From an uncultured Collinsella sp. (GTDB lineage: Bacteria; Actinomycetota; Coriobacteriia; Coriobacteriales; Coriobacteriaceae), in contig CAADSV010000074.1 in assembly GCA_900751665.1 (NCBI GenBank), positions 1 to 29,176 on the forward strand: 29,176 nt of DNA, read 5' to 3'. This document shows, one piece after another, positions 7,642-15,108 of the stretch (position 1 is its first letter; each line of letters begins with the position of its first letter). The notes under the pieces were generated by a model that made no database searches, was not told the origin of the DNA, and was given only the letters and a program-made list of their open reading frames with translations. The translations under genes and the position numbers were made by a program.

Positions 7642-8513
7642 TACCCCAGGCGCTCCATAATGGTCGCGGCGATCGCAGGACGGTTCATAGTGTACAGGTG
7701 CAGGCCGTCGGCACCGTGCTCCTTAAGGTCGCAAAGCTGACGAGCAGCATAATCTACACCGGCTGCCTGCAGGCTCTCGGGGTCGTTCTCGTACTTGGCA
7801 AGGATCTTGATGACGGGGGAGGGCAGTGACGCGCCGCACATAAAGACCATGCGGCTGATCTGCGACTTGCCCATAAACGGCATGATGCCCGCGGTAATGG
7901 GCACGGTGATGCCGGCCTTGTCGGCAAGCTCGCGGAAGCGATAGAAGCACTCGTTATCAAAGAAGAGCTGTGTCACAAAGAAGCTTGCGCCGGCGTCCTG
8001 TTTTTGCTTGAGGTGTTCGACCGAGACGTTGAGATCCTCGCAGGCAATGTGGCCCTCGGGGTAGGCTGCGGCGCCCACACAAAAGCCGGCGTCGACGAGC
8101 TCGGGGATGAGGTCGCGGGCGTAGGCGTAGTCCGAGGCGGGCTTGTCGTCCTCGGTCGCGCCAGCGGGAAGATCACCACGCAGGGCCAGGATGTTTTCAA
8201 CGCCGGCGGTGCGATACTCGTCAATCTTGGCGGCGATGTCGGCGTGGGTGCGGCCTACGCAGGTGAGATGCGCTACCGAGGGCGTATCGAATTCGCTCGA
8301 AATCATATGCGCGATGGGGGCGGTGGTGGCACCGTTACCCGAGCCGCCGGCCGAGCAGGTGACCGAGACAAAGCTCGGCGAAAGCTTGCACAGATTGCCT
8401 GCCACTTCGCGAGCCGTGTCGAGGGTTAGCTCGCCCTTGGGCGGGAACATCTCAAACGAAACGGGTGCGGTGCCCTGGGATGCTGCCTGCTTAAAAACCT
8501 CGTCGACGCGCAT
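7641..8513 (-). CDS. metF: 5,10-methylenetetrahydrofolate reductase
   Basis: A 290-residue flavoenzyme that reduces methylene-THF to 5-methyl-THF, the methyl donor for MetH encoded two genes downstream. The N-terminal SFEMFPPKGE motif (about residues 19-28) and the VSVTCSAGGSG and ALRGDLPAG segments are typical of MetF. The ATG at 8513 is chosen over the longer frame start at 8555 because GGAG lies 7 bases upstream and the family start MRVDEVFKQA fits. It is the first gene of the operon metF - reactivation protein - metH and is divergent from glnN. No SAM or cobalamin riboswitch is visible in the sequence between them. Confidence 0.96.
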   Translation of the reverse strand: MRVDEVFKQAASQGTAPVSFEMFPPKGELTLDTAREVAGNLCKLSPSFVSVTCSAGGSGNGATTAPIAHMISSEFDTPSVAHLTCVGRTHADIAAKIDEYRTAGVENILALRGDLPAGATEDDKPASDYAYARDLIPELVDAGFCVGAAAYPEGHIACEDLNVSVEHLKQKQDAGASFFVTQLFFDNECFYRFRELADKAGITVPITAGIMPFMGKSQISRMVFMCGASLPSPVIKILAKYENDPESLQAAGVDYAARQLCDLKEHGADGLHLYTMNRPAIAATIMERLG

Positions 8514-8647
8514 ATCGTGCTCCTTTAGATGCCTGGGTGCGATGTTTTGTTGCAAGGATTCTACAGCACCACTGCGCTAAGGCGGAGTTTCTCTCGCTAT
8601 TTGGGGATACCAATCGAAAATGCTTCGCTATCGGCATTTCCTATAAC

Positions 8648-8735
8648 AGGGTAGTCAATCTAAGATGGGGCTATATTGAATGGTATTTGATGCGAAATAC
8701 CAGTTAAGAAAGCCCCGTCCCAAATTGACTACCCT
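8648..8735. repeat. 88-bp nested inverted repeat
   Basis: The ends 8648-8659 and 8724-8735 are exact reverse complements (AGGGTAGTCAAT). The arms continue imperfectly inwards, with 8665-8672 pairing 8711-8718 through one G-T pair. A further perfect 8-bp stem pairs 8681-8688 (TGGTATTT) with 8695-8702. Over the outer 24 bases the arms agree at 20 positions and all four differences are transitions, as expected of an old terminal inverted repeat. It lies between divergent genes, so it is not a terminator. Confidence 0.75.
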
Positions 8736-8823
8736 TAAATCATGGGGAGAGGTCTGCAATTTATACAGTTGATTGGCCATTAAGGGCGGCAGCGCCGCTG
8801 TGATGCGGTAACCTCATTGATTG

Positions 8824-8919
8824 GTTTCGCGACAGCAACATAACGGTAATGTCGCGGAAACACGGCGAGTCTAAGCTATGACTCGTTCGTTAGTAATCAA
8901 CACCGCATCTCACGCGGTG
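8824..8919 (+). promoter_or_regulatory. Structured leader hairpins of glnN
   Basis: Bases 8824-8834 pair with 8850-8861 (11 bp with one bulged base), and 8901-8906 pair with 8914-8919 (CACCGC, perfect). The second stem ends 12 bases before the ribosome site. They could tune translation or transcript stability of glnN; there is no T-run, and no known glutamine riboswitch motif is seen. Confidence 0.4.
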
Positions 8920-8940
8920 CCGATACGAAGGGAGTTCCGT

Positions 8941-11028
8941 ATGGCCGAACTTACTGACCGCTTCGGGACCATGGTGTTCTCTGAGGAAGTCATGAAGGAC
9001 TACCTCCCCAAGGACATTTGGAAGCGCCTTGCTGCAACCCTCGAGGACGGTGAGCCGCTCGACCTGGATGTGGCCAACGCCGTTGCCCACGCCATGAAGG
9101 TTTGGGCTATCTCCAAGGGCGCGACGCACTACGCGCACTGGTTCCAGCCGCTTTCGGGCATTACTTCCGAGAAGCACGACAGCTTCCTCGAGCCCAACCA
9201 CGACGGCACCGCCATTACCAAGTTTACGGGCAAGAACCTCATCCAGGGCGAGCCGGACGCCTCCAGCTTCCCCAACGGCGGCCTGCGCGCCACCTTCGAG
9301 GCCCGCGGCTACACCGCCTGGGATCCCACCAGCCCCGCTTTTATCAAGGACGATGTCCTGTGCATCCCCACGGCTTTCTGCTCCTACACGGGCGAGGCCC
9401 TGGACAAGAAGACCCCGCTGCTGCGCTCCATGACCGCGCTCTCGCGTGAGTCCAAGCGCGTTTTGGCGCTGTTTGGCAAGACCCCCAAGAAGGTTGTTCC
9501 TTCCGTGGGCGATGAGCAGGAGTACTTCCTGATCAAGAAGGACGCTTACCGCAAGCGCAGGGACCTGGTCATCACCGGCCGCACCCTCTTTGGTGCTGCT
9601 CCCTGCAAGGGCCAGGAGCTCGAGGAGCACTACTTTGGCGCTATCCGCCCCACCGTCTCGGCCTATATGAAGGACCTGGACGATGAGCTGTGGGCGCTTG
9701 GTATTCCCGCCAAGACCAAGCACAACGAGGTCGCTCCTTGCCAGCATGAGCTCGCCCCTGTCTATGGCGAGGTCAACGAGGCTATCGACCAGAACCTGGT
9801 CATGATGGAGAAGATGAAGCTCATCGCCTCCCGTCACGACTTGGTCTGCCTGCTACACGAGAAGCCCTTCGAGGGCATCAACGGTTCGGGCAAGCACAAC
9901 AACTGGTCGCTTGGCACCGAGTCCGAGAATCTGCTCGATCCGGGCGACACCCCGCTCGACAACCTGCAGTTCATCGTCTTCCTCACCGCGGTGATCGAGG
10001 CCGTCGATAACTATCAGGAGCTCCTGCGTGCCTCCGTTGCCTCGGCCGGCAACGACCATCGTCTGGGCGCCAACGAGGCTCCTCCGGCGATTATGTCCAT
10101 CTTCCTGGGCGACCAGCTTACCGAGGTCGTCGAGAAGATCATCGATGGCAAGGCTTCCGTCCATGCCACGCGCGGCGTGCTCGACCTGGGCGCCGATACC
10201 CTGCCCAAGCTGATGCAGGACAACACCGACCGCAACCGCACCTCCCCGTTTGCCTTCACCGGTAACAAGTTCGAGTTCCGTGCCTGCGGCTCCGAGCAGA
10301 ACGTCTCCGACTCCAACCTGGTGCTCGATGCTGCCGTGGCCAAGTCGCTCAAGTCCTTCGCCGACGCGCTTGAGGGTACGCCCGAGGATGAGTTCCAGGA
10401 CGCTGCGCTCGAGTACTGCAAGAAGGTCCTGACCGACCACCAGCGCATCCTCTTTTCCGGCGATGGCTACTCCGACGAGTGGCCCGTTGAGGCCGAGAAG
10501 CGCGGCCTTGCCAACAACAAGACCACGGCCGACGCCCTGCCCGCCTTTGTTTCCGATAAGGCCATCGCGCTCTTTGAGGAGACGGGTGTCCTGACCAAGG
10601 CCGAGGCTCAGTGCCGCTACGACTGCAAGCTCGAGAAGTACAACAAGCTCATGAACATCGAGGCCACCACGATGGTTCGCGAGGCGCGTCGTACCTATCG
10701 CCCGGTCATTACCGCCTATGCCACCAAGGTCGCTAAGGGCCTTGAGACTATTCGTGCCGCCGGTGCCGAGGCCGCCATGCAGTGCGAGCAGAACACGCTC
10801 AACAAGCTCTGCAACGGTATCACCACCATCAACGACTCCATCAAGGCGCTCGATGCCGTGCATCAGAAGGCCGAGGCTCTCGATGGCCAGGAGCAGGCCA
10901 ACGTGTATGCACACGAGGTCGTTCCCGCTATGGATACGCTGCGCGCCGCCGTGGATGCCATGGAGGAGATCGTGGCCGCCGACTACTGGCCGGTTCCGAC
11001 CTACGACGACATCCTGTTCTACGTGTAG
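8941..11028 (+). CDS. glnN: Type III glutamine synthetase
   Basis: A 695-residue enzyme, the length of the GSIII class and much longer than GSI (about 470). It makes glutamine from glutamate, ammonia and ATP in the cytoplasm. Class III motifs are EKPFEGINGSGKHNNWSL near residue 307 and NDHRLGANEAPPAI from about 371, where the HRLG-NEAPP block is characteristic. The ATG at 8941 is chosen over the in-frame ATG at 8878 because AAGGGAG stands 6 bases upstream and the protein then begins MAELTDRFG. It is a single-gene transcript with a structured leader and a strong terminator. Codon usage is strongly biased to C- and G-ending codons, consistent with high expression. Confidence 0.97.
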   Translation: MAELTDRFGTMVFSEEVMKDYLPKDIWKRLAATLEDGEPLDLDVANAVAHAMKVWAISKGATHYAHWFQPLSGITSEKHDSFLEPNHDGTAITKFTGKNLIQGEPDASSFPNGGLRATFEARGYTAWDPTSPAFIKDDVLCIPTAFCSYTGEALDKKTPLLRSMTALSRESKRVLALFGKTPKKVVPSVGDEQEYFLIKKDAYRKRRDLVITGRTLFGAAPCKGQELEEHYFGAIRPTVSAYMKDLDDELWALGIPAKTKHNEVAPCQHELAPVYGEVNEAIDQNLVMMEKMKLIASRHDLVCLLHEKPFEGINGSGKHNNWSLGTESENLLDPGDTPLDNLQFIVFLTAVIEAVDNYQELLRASVASAGNDHRLGANEAPPAIMSIFLGDQLTEVVEKIIDGKASVHATRGVLDLGADTLPKLMQDNTDRNRTSPFAFTGNKFEFRACGSEQNVSDSNLVLDAAVAKSLKSFADALEGTPEDEFQDAALEYCKKVLTDHQRILFSGDGYSDEWPVEAEKRGLANNKTTADALPAFVSDKAIALFEETGVLTKAEAQCRYDCKLEKYNKLMNIEATTMVREARRTYRPVITAYATKVAKGLETIRAAGAEAAMQCEQNTLNKLCNGITTINDSIKALDAVHQKAEALDGQEQANVYAHEVVPAMDTLRAAVDAMEEIVAADYWPVPTYDDILFYV

Positions 11029-11057
11029 AATGTAACTGACATATCGTCACGGTATTG

Positions 11058-11092
11058 AGCCGGGGTCCGCATCGTGCGGGCCCCGGCTTTTT
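11058..11092 (+). terminator. Rho-independent terminator of glnN
   Basis: A 13-bp stem (11058-11070 with 11076-11088, starting AGCCGGGG, one wobble pair) has a 5-base loop and is followed by five T. It lies 30 bases after the glnN stop. Confidence 0.92.
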
Positions 11093-11152
11093 GTTTGAGA
11101 AGGACGCTTTGAAGCCCGTTTTGCAACTGATTCACCCACGCAATAAGAGGTC

Positions 11153-11371
11153 GTGGGCAAAAAACGTCAAATATGAGTACTGTCACAAGTCCCGTAGCAT
11201 TATCTTTTTGCAAAATATGTAGTGTTACGCAACATATGTCCAAGTACTTAGCCGATAAACGTCTGCAATTTTTCCGCCGTAGGACGCCTGACGGCTAAAT
11301 CGTCTTCTGAAGGCATGAAATTGCTGTTACTAAAATGGTAACAGTACTCATATTTGCTATTTTTTGCCCAC
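11153..11371. repeat. MITE-like 219-bp element with about 31-bp terminal inverted repeats
   Basis: Bases 11153-11183 (GTGGGCAAAAAACG...) and the reverse complement of 11341-11371 agree except in a four-base stretch in the middle; the match continues inwards for about three more bases with one change. The 150-odd bases inside are more AT-rich than the neighbourhood and have no supported ORF. The form is that of a non-autonomous mobile element. I see no clear target duplication. Confidence 0.65.
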
Positions 11372-11390
11372 AGGCCTTGCGATGATGCCG

Positions 11391-11421
11391 GGATTCGCAC
11401 CCTGTCGGGTTCGAATCCCGG
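11391..11421. repeat. Back-to-back T-arm-like palindrome
   Basis: A T-arm-like sequence (GGGTTCGAATCCC, 11408-11420) is preceded by its near-perfect inverted copy (GGGATTCGCACCC), giving a 17-bp stem with a single mismatch. Neither half is part of a complete tRNA. It looks like debris from tRNA-associated rearrangement. Confidence 0.5.
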
Positions 11422-11494
11422 CATATCGGTAGCAAAAAGCCCGTCACTGCAAGGGCAACGGGCTTCTCAGTTTAAATGGTGCCCCCAGCGGGAT
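11397..11494 (-). repeat. 98-bp duplication copy A, with 3' end of tRNA-Glu
   Basis: This 98-base stretch matches 11585-11682 at 86 of 98 positions without gaps. On the minus strand it contains the last ~18 bases of tRNA-Glu plus the CCA end (11478-11494), then the downstream terminator hairpin (11438-11464 with five T at 11434-11438). Upstream of this fragment the sequence is not tRNA: no matching acceptor 5' strand is present. It is therefore a broken tRNA-Glu remnant with its terminator. Confidence 0.8.
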
Positions 11495-11584
11495 GTCCGC
11501 GTGCGGCTGACGCCGCCCGCTTTCGCCGCGTCGCTTCGCTCCTTGCGTGCTGCGCTGGAAAACGCTTCGCGTTTCCTCAGCTCC
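11495..11584. other. Spacer between the two tRNA-Glu-end copies
   Basis: Ninety bases of very GC-rich sequence with several small hairpins, such as GGAAACGC-GAA-GCGTTTTCC on the minus strand (about 11555-11578). No tRNA, RBS-led ORF or known element is recognised. Confidence 0.4.
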
Positions 11585-11682
11585 GCACCCTGTCGGGTTC
11601 GAATCCCGGCGCATGGGTAGCAAAAAGCCCGCTACCGCGAGGGTAACGGGCTCTTCAATTCAAATGGTGCCCCCAGCGGGAT
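11585..11682 (-). repeat. 98-bp duplication copy B, with tRNA-Glu end and terminator
   Basis: Second copy of the duplicated unit. It covers the 3' part of the intact tRNA-Glu (11665-11682) and its downstream terminator (stem 11626-11631 with 11647-11652, inner pairs with one mismatch, T-run on the minus strand from 11626 to 11622). Confidence 0.8.
11622..11652 (-). terminator. Terminator of tRNA-Glu
   Basis: On the minus strand the AGCCCG...CGGGCT hairpin (11652-11626) is followed by five T. It starts about 12 bases after the tRNA 3' end. Confidence 0.8.
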
Positions 11683-11741
11683 TCGAACCCGCGATATCCA
11701 CCTTGAAAGGGTGGCGTCCTTGGCCGCTAGACGATGGGGAC
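11665..11741 (-). tRNA. tRNA-Glu (UUC)
   Basis: A complete cloverleaf on the minus strand. The acceptor GTCCCCA pairs with TGGGGGC, the anticodon stem CCACC/GGTGG carries the loop CTTTCAA with anticodon TTC, and the T-arm is GCGGGTTCGAATCCCGC. The discriminator is A and the CCA end is encoded (11665-11667). It decodes GAA/GAG. A terminator follows, and a TATACT -10 box lies just upstream. Confidence 0.95.
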
Positions 11742-11751
11742 AGCGGGAAAG

Positions 11752-11757
11752 AGTATA
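11752..11757 (-). promoter_or_regulatory. -10 box of the tRNA-Glu promoter
   Basis: TATACT on the minus strand ends 11 bases before the first base of the tRNA, which puts transcription start at about 11745. A -35 box is not clear; GTGAAC is the nearest candidate. Confidence 0.5.
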
Positions 11758-11796
11758 GCAGACTTTTTTAGCCGTTCACATATCGTTGGCAAACTG

Positions 11797-11832
11797 AAAA
11801 ACCACCACAAAGGTGCCTGTCCCCTTTGTGGT
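11797..11832 (-). terminator. Terminator of the MurT-GatD operon
   Basis: A perfect 10-bp stem (11804-11813 with 11823-11832, ACCACAAAGG) with a 9-base loop is followed on the minus strand by TTTTT (11801-11797). It lies 9 bases after the stop of the fusion gene. Confidence 0.85.
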
Positions 11833-11841
11833 TGTGAGGTG

Positions 11842-14019
11842 CTAGGGGAGGAGCTTCATGGCTGCGTCGTGGGCGGCGTGCTCGTAGGTGTCGTCGAGGG
11901 GCTTGAGCGGCAGCAGGGCGGCGGCCTGCGCATCGCCGCGGCGCTCGAGGGCGTGCGCGATCAGCCAGTCGGCGAGTTCGGGGTTCTTGGGCAGCGCCGG
12001 CCCGTGCAGGTACGTGCCGATGACGCCCTTGTAGATCAGACCCTCAAGGCCATCGTCGCCGTTGTTGCCGGTGCCCGTGACGACGGACGTTCCGAGTGGC
12101 GTGGCCTCTGCATCGAGCAGGGTGCGGCCGCCGTGGTTCTCAAATCCCACAAAGGGCTCGGGTGCCAGATCGGTTTTGACGGCTACGTTGCCGATCAGGC
12201 GGTCGGAGCCGCGTACGGTTTCGGCGGCAATGACCCCCAGACCCTCAATGCGATTCTCACCCATGTAGTACGAACGGCCGAGCAGCTGATAGCTGCCGCA
12301 GATGGCGAGCAACGAACCGCCATCCTCAACATAGGATGCGACCTTGTCTTTTTGAGCGAGCAGTTCATGTGCGACCGCCAGCTGGTCGCGGTCGGAGCCA
12401 CCGCCCATCATGACGATATCGGCATCGGTCAAATCAAGCGTTTCGCCCATACGGACCTCGTCCACGCGCACGGGGATGCCACGCCAGGCGCAGCGGCGCT
12501 CGAGGGCGATGACGTTGCCGCCGTCGCCGTAGAGGTTAAGGGCATCGGGATACAGGTAGACGATGCGCAGCGGGTGCGAAAGCTCGACTGGCGCGATGCC
12601 GACAGGAAGAGCGCTGCCGTCGGCACGGGCTACGACGCGCCCGGCAACAGCGTCGGCGGTGGCGCCTTTCAGCCCGTCGAGCTCCTTGACCAGCGGCGGG
12701 AAGGCCGTGTAGTTGGCGACGGCGTAGAAGGTGTCATTGGCGGCCTCGTCTGCAACGGCGCCAATTGCCTGCGCGACGTCCGAGATAATCGCGGCATCGA
12801 TGCCGGCGTACTTGAGGCGCACCTGCATGTCGTGCGCGCGCGTGCCTCCGGCAAAGGCGACAAGACCCGGCGCGTCGGCAATGCGCTCAAAGTCGACGTC
12901 GTAGATCCACGATACATCGTGGCCGTCGGCATCGTTATCGTTGAGGAAGAAAGCGCAGAGTCTGCCGCCTGCCGTCTTGATGGACTGGATTTGTCGATCG
13001 AAGCCTACGGGATTCTTAGCCAGGTTGGCCTCGACGGTGCGGCCGGCGATATCCCAGCGGCCCATGCGTCCGCCGGCGGGGACGTAGGCATCGAGCGTAG
13101 GCTGTAGAAGCGCCGTATCCACGCCCAACTCGTGGGCGGCAAAGAAGGCGGCGGCAACGTTGTAGACCATGTACAGGCCGTTGTAGCGTGTGGCGATATG
13201 TGCGGCAGCCGCGTCGGGCGCAGATCCAAAGACCAGGTCAAAGCCGTAGCCGTCGCAGCCGAGCTCCACGCCCGTCACGCGGCGGACCAGTGCGGGGCGG
13301 GCCCAGCCGCACGAGGGGCAATGGTAGGCGCCGAGCTGGCCGTATTGCACGTAGTCATACTCCAGCGGCGCGTTGCACTGTGAGCAAAAACGTGAGTCGC
13401 TAATACGGTCGGACTCGGTGTTGGTGGCGCCGTCGATGCCAAAGGCAATGCTCGCGTTGGGAACGCGCGCGGCAATCGAGGCGCACAACGGGTCGTCGGC
13501 GTTGTAGATGAGCGTTGTCGTCGGAGAGAGCTCCAGCGCATGGGCGATGACGTCTTGGGTATGGTCGATCTCGCCGTAGCGGTCTAGCTGGTCGCGGAAC
13601 AGGTTGAGCAGCACAAAGTACGTCGGCTTGAGCTTGGGCAGAACGCGTACGGTGTAGAGCTCGTCACACTCAAAAACGCCCACGCGCTTGCCGCTGCTGG
13701 TGTGCCTAAGGCCGCCGCGGGCCTCGAGCAGAGCACCCACCACACCAGGTTCCATATTGTTGCCGGCACGGTTACACACCACGGTAGCACCGCTGGCAGC
13801 AACGGCATCGGCGATGAGGTTCGAAGTGGTGGTCTTACCGTTGGTGCCGGTGATCACCACGCTGCGGTCAACAAGGCCCGCGAGGTCGCTCAGCAGATAG
13901 GGGTTGATCTTCAGGGCGATGCGGCCGGGGAGTACGCCGCCCTGGCGCTTGAGGACGGAGCGCAGCCCCCAGCGAGCGATATCGCTCGAGGTGCAGGCAA
14001 GAGATGAGCGGAGGTTCAT
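11842..14019 (-). CDS. Fused MurT-GatD lipid II isoglutaminyl synthase
   Basis: A 725-residue single-chain fusion of two proteins that are normally separate. Residues 1 to ~455 are MurT: a Mur-ligase ATP site VVITGTNGKTTT (54-65), a four-cysteine zinc ribbon (C212, C215, C234, C237), and the C-terminal DUF1727 region around NLAKNPVGFDRQIQSI (332-347). From ~484 to 695 is GatD, a CobB/CobQ-type glutamine amidotransferase, with nucleophile C574 in LLAICGSYQ and catalytic histidine H672 in GTYLHGP. The known complex amidates the D-glutamate of lipid II to D-isoglutamine, which is needed for efficient peptidoglycan cross-linking. The frame is continuous; the joining linker is roughly 456-483. It is the third gene of an operon with two helical-repeat proteins. 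The ribosome site is weak (AGGA about 10 bases upstream). Confidence 0.93.
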   Translation of the reverse strand: MNLRSSLACTSSDIARWGLRSVLKRQGGVLPGRIALKINPYLLSDLAGLVDRSVVITGTNGKTTTSNLIADAVAASGATVVCNRAGNNMEPGVVGALLEARGGLRHTSSGKRVGVFECDELYTVRVLPKLKPTYFVLLNLFRDQLDRYGEIDHTQDVIAHALELSPTTTLIYNADDPLCASIAARVPNASIAFGIDGATNTESDRISDSRFCSQCNAPLEYDYVQYGQLGAYHCPSCGWARPALVRRVTGVELGCDGYGFDLVFGSAPDAAAAHIATRYNGLYMVYNVAAAFFAAHELGVDTALLQPTLDAYVPAGGRMGRWDIAGRTVEANLAKNPVGFDRQIQSIKTAGGRLCAFFLNDNDADGHDVSWIYDVDFERIADAPGLVAFAGGTRAHDMQVRLKYAGIDAAIISDVAQAIGAVADEAANDTFYAVANYTAFPPLVKELDGLKGATADAVAGRVVARADGSALPVGIAPVELSHPLRIVYLYPDALNLYGDGGNVIALERRCAWRGIPVRVDEVRMGETLDLTDADIVMMGGGSDRDQLAVAHELLAQKDKVASYVEDGGSLLAICGSYQLLGRSYYMGENRIEGLGVIAAETVRGSDRLIGNVAVKTDLAPEPFVGFENHGGRTLLDAEATPLGTSVVTGTGNNGDDGLEGLIYKGVIGTYLHGPALPKNPELADWLIAHALERRGDAQAAALLPLKPLDDTYEHAAHDAAMKLLP

Positions 14020-14064
14020 GAAACCGTTCCTAACGTAAACGACATGGTCGGGTTGAGTGCGTCA

Positions 14065-15108
14065 CTAAAATCCGTAGCGGCGCGCAAATTCCTGGGCAAG
14101 CTGCGACACGTCTTCGCAGGCATTGGCCCAGGGGGCAAAGTCGGGAGTGTCCGAGATAATGCCGTCCGCTTCCCAAACGGCCTGGTGTGAAAGATCCCAT
14201 GGATCGCGTGGCTCGGGCCGGCAGGGAAGGTACGGTGTCTGGTACATGGGATTCAGCAAGAAGAACGCGCCGCCCTCACAGCGGTTAGCGAACTCACGCA
14301 GCGCACGCGCCGCCGGACGCATCTTGTTCGTTTTGAACAATAGGATGGTGCGGGCAAGCAGGTACCAGGGGGAGTTCTCGAGTGCATCGGCTCCCACCTG
14401 TTCCTCGAGCTGGTGGGCTAGGGCAAAAAAGCCGTCCTGGTCCTCCAGACGAGCGAGGGCGAGCAACACGGTGCCGGCAGCTCGGGTGGGATAGCCTTCT
14501 GCCTTAAGGACGCGGCGGGCGTAGTTGGCAGCAGCACGGTAGCGGGCGCTCGCCATGCACAGCTGCGAGATGGTCTCGAGCGTGTGGAGCCACCCGATAA
14601 GTGCCGGCTCGCTCACGGTGAGATCTGACGCCGTCACACCGTCCGTCAAAACCTTGTTGGCCCAGTAGTGTGGGGCCTCCATATCGAACCCGGGCACGCT
14701 TTGTTGCAGATAATCGGCCGTGGTCGCCTCGAGCTTCATCAGGTCGCCCAGGCAGGCGTCAACGGGCGTGTCGGCCAGGATGATGGCGAGTAGCTGCGCG
14801 TCGATGGCCAGTGCATCGACGCGGACGATCTTGAGCAGCTCATCGCGCATATCGTCGAACAGGCGATTGCGCGTCTGCTCAAACTCCTCGTCGCTGCCCA
14901 TGTCCTCGATGCGATGGAGCTCGTCGAGCAGGTGGCGATGAACGCCGGCATAGGACAGCAGCGCCTGGGCATGCTCGGACTGCGCATACTTTTGGGGATT
15001 CGCACTCATGTCGTTATGGACAAGCTCGCGTGCTGCATCGGTGAGCTCGGGGTGCGACGCCAGATAGGTGCGCTCCAAGTAGGCGGGGATGTAGACGCTC
15101 GGATCCAT
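14065..15108 (-). CDS. Helical-repeat (TPR-like) protein, second of a pair
   Basis: A 347-residue protein that I cannot name. It is almost all alpha-helical in pattern, without signal peptide or membrane segment. Residues ~190-250 have alternating helices of TPR character (YRAAANYARRVLKAEGYP, TVLLALARLEDQDGFFALAH), and the C-terminal part contains a proline-rich stretch NPMYQTPYLPCRPEPRDPWD. Its middle resembles the protein encoded just upstream, so the two are probably ancient paralogues. The ATG overlaps the upstream stop by one base (TAATG), and its stop lies 45 bases before the MurT-GatD fusion. The context suggests, but does not show, a role linked to cell-wall precursor amidation. Confidence 0.8.
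   Translation of the reverse strand: MDPSVYIPAYLERTYLASHPELTDAARELVHNDMSANPQKYAQSEHAQALLSYAGVHRHLLDELHRIEDMGSDEEFEQTRNRLFDDMRDELLKIVRVDALAIDAQLLAIILADTPVDACLGDLMKLEATTADYLQQSVPGFDMEAPHYWANKVLTDGVTASDLTVSEPALIGWLHTLETISQLCMASARYRAAANYARRVLKAEGYPTRAAGTVLLALARLEDQDGFFALAHQLEEQVGADALENSPWYLLARTILLFKTNKMRPAARALREFANRCEGGAFFLLNPMYQTPYLPCRPEPRDPWDLSHQAVWEADGIISDTPDFAPWANACEDVSQLAQEFARRYGF

Larger units (their letters stand above)
8514..8940. other. metF-glnN divergent intergenic region
   Basis: This 427-base gap holds no supported gene. The metF side has no convincing promoter that I can place. The middle holds the nested inverted repeat at 8648-8735. The glnN side holds three hairpins: 8786-8798 (GCGGC stem), 8824-8861, and 8901-8919, followed by the glnN ribosome site. 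Confidence 0.6.

Noticed and set aside
8890..9837. 315-aa minus-strand open frame opposite glnN
   Set aside because: Antisense to strongly conserved glutamine synthetase sequence, low-complexity composition.
11478..11600. A second complete tRNA-Glu between the two copies
   Set aside because: Only the 3' end is present; no GTCCCCA acceptor strand, D-arm or anticodon arm can be found upstream.
11354..11771. Small plus-strand frames across the tRNA-Glu region
   Set aside because: They translate the tRNA gene and its duplicated end; such frames are common artefacts next to tRNAs.
11734..13107. 457-aa plus-strand open frame opposite the MurT-GatD gene
   Set aside because: It begins inside the upstream region of the tRNA and runs antisense to a conserved enzyme; composition is that of a shadow frame.
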